Positions 15,118-15,784 of a stretch of DNA of 15,784 nt are shown here, piece after piece. Position 1 is the first letter of the stretch, and each line of letters begins with the position of its first letter. Below the pieces are notes generated by a model that was given only the letters and a program-made list of their open reading frames with translations, did no database searches and was not told the DNA's origin. Position numbers and translations under genes: made by a program. Source of the stretch: Gemmatimonadales bacterium UBA2975 (GTDB taxonomy: Bacteria; Gemmatimonadota; Gemmatimonadetes; Longimicrobiales; Gaopeijiaceae); the NCBI GenBank assembly GCA_002348265.1, contig DEAT01000026.1:9591-25374 (forward strand), given 5' to 3'.

Positions 15118-15784
15118 CGTTCAAGGCGACCGCCTTTCCAGCAGTATCGCTACCGAGCTCAATACCCGCGGGTGGGATTGGTATGTCGATCGCGTCGTAT
15201 CTATTGGAGTTTTCGTAGGGGGTGTGTCGGCGATCATCTTCATCATCGGGATTTTCGTCTTCGTAACCAGGGAAGGGCTCGACTTCGCGCTTGGCAGCCT
15301 AGATCTAAAGGAGTTTTTCACTTCTATAAATTGGCGACCAACTTCTGAGCGAAATCCTACGTACGGCATCCTTGCACTTATGACGGGTACGGCGAGTGTG
15401 ACAGGATTGGCGATGTTGGTGTCTGTTCCGTTTTCACTCGGAGCCGCCATCTACATTGCTGAATTCGCGTCTGGGCGAACGAGAGAATCGCTCAAGGTTC
15501 TCGTTGAGCTACTGGCTGCCATTCCATCGGTGGTCTGGGGCTTCATTGGCATGTCGATCATGAATCCACTCATCATTGAGATGTTCGACGTTCCCGTTGG
15601 GCTGAGCGTCCTTAATGCGGGTGTGATCCTCGGATTGATGGCGGCGCCGATCATGACCACAATCGCAGAGGACGCACTCAAGGCTGTTCCGGACTCTTAT
15701 CGAGAAGCTGCTGAAGCCATGGGAGCGACTCGATGGCAGGTGATCTTCAAGGTTGTTCTTCCCGCTGCCAAAAACGGGCTAATG
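15107..15784 (+). CDS. pstC: Phosphate ABC transporter permease PstC, C-terminus beyond window
   Basis: 226 residues are visible from ATG 15107, with AGGGGA at 15097-15102 as ribosome binding site inside the end of phoU. The frame stays open to the right edge. Membrane helices lie at about 31-54, 88-112, 133-151 and 166-187. Family signatures are the NWRPTSERNPTYGIL lead-in (75-89), ELLAAIPSVVWGFIG (134-148) and the ABC-permease EAA loop EAAEAMGATRWQ, running to LP at 218-219. It forms half of the inner-membrane phosphate channel and docks on PstB through the EAA loop. The typical PstC is about 300 residues, so roughly three quarters is present. pstA and pstB probably follow outside the window. 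Confidence 0.95.
   Translation, partial: MPADVQGDRLSSSIATELNTRGWDWYVDRVVSIGVFVGGVSAIIFIIGIFVFVTREGLDFALGSLDLKEFFTSINWRPTSERNPTYGILALMTGTASVTGLAMLVSVPFSLGAAIYIAEFASGRTRESLKVLVELLAAIPSVVWGFIGMSIMNPLIIEMFDVPVGLSVLNAGVILGLMAAPIMTTIAEDALKAVPDSYREAAEAMGATRWQVIFKVVLPAAKNGLM

Overview
The window is bacterial chromosomal DNA of moderate GC, densely packed with genes on both strands. I see no tRNA or rRNA genes, CRISPR arrays, insertion sequences or phage genes. The gene families (SSS transporter, DUF1554 secreted protein, ImuB with a DUF6504 partner, PhoR-PstS-PhoU-PstC) and the scattered AGGAG-type ribosome binding sites suggest a Gram-negative, probably uncultured environmental bacterium. Gemmatimonadota is a guess from general resemblance, not something the sequence proves.

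Layout. Positions 1-1386 (minus) hold most of a sodium:solute symporter that runs off the left edge. A strong hairpin at 1422-1451 separates it from a secreted lectin-like DUF1554 protein (1458-2132, minus). A cytoplasmic DsbA/FrnE-type thiol oxidoreductase follows (2403-3068, plus), converging on a long, divergent transketolase-like enzyme (3203-5533, minus). Next comes a NarL-type two-component pair (5678-8100, plus) with overlapping stop and start codons. Then a minus-strand DNA-repair block reads, in transcription order, imuB (9356-10786), a DUF6504 partner (9067-9333) and recX (8157-8888). Neither imuA nor dnaE2 is beside it.

The right end is a phosphate-starvation locus on the plus strand: phoR (11186-13072), pstS (13106-13972), phoU (14011-15117) and the start of pstC (15107 to the right edge). 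The intergenic region before phoR carries four tandem 11-bp units that look like a PhoB/PhoP binding array. The genes would form a high-affinity phosphate importer plus its sensor kinase and regulator. No phoB is visible.

The most striking feature is the phoU product. It is a PhoU domain fused to a full-length low-molecular-weight phosphatase/arsenate-reductase-like domain whose catalytic Cys and Arg are both replaced. Other points of interest are the Pho-box array, the orphan imuB context and the transketolase with GEG instead of GDG in its thiamine-diphosphate motif.
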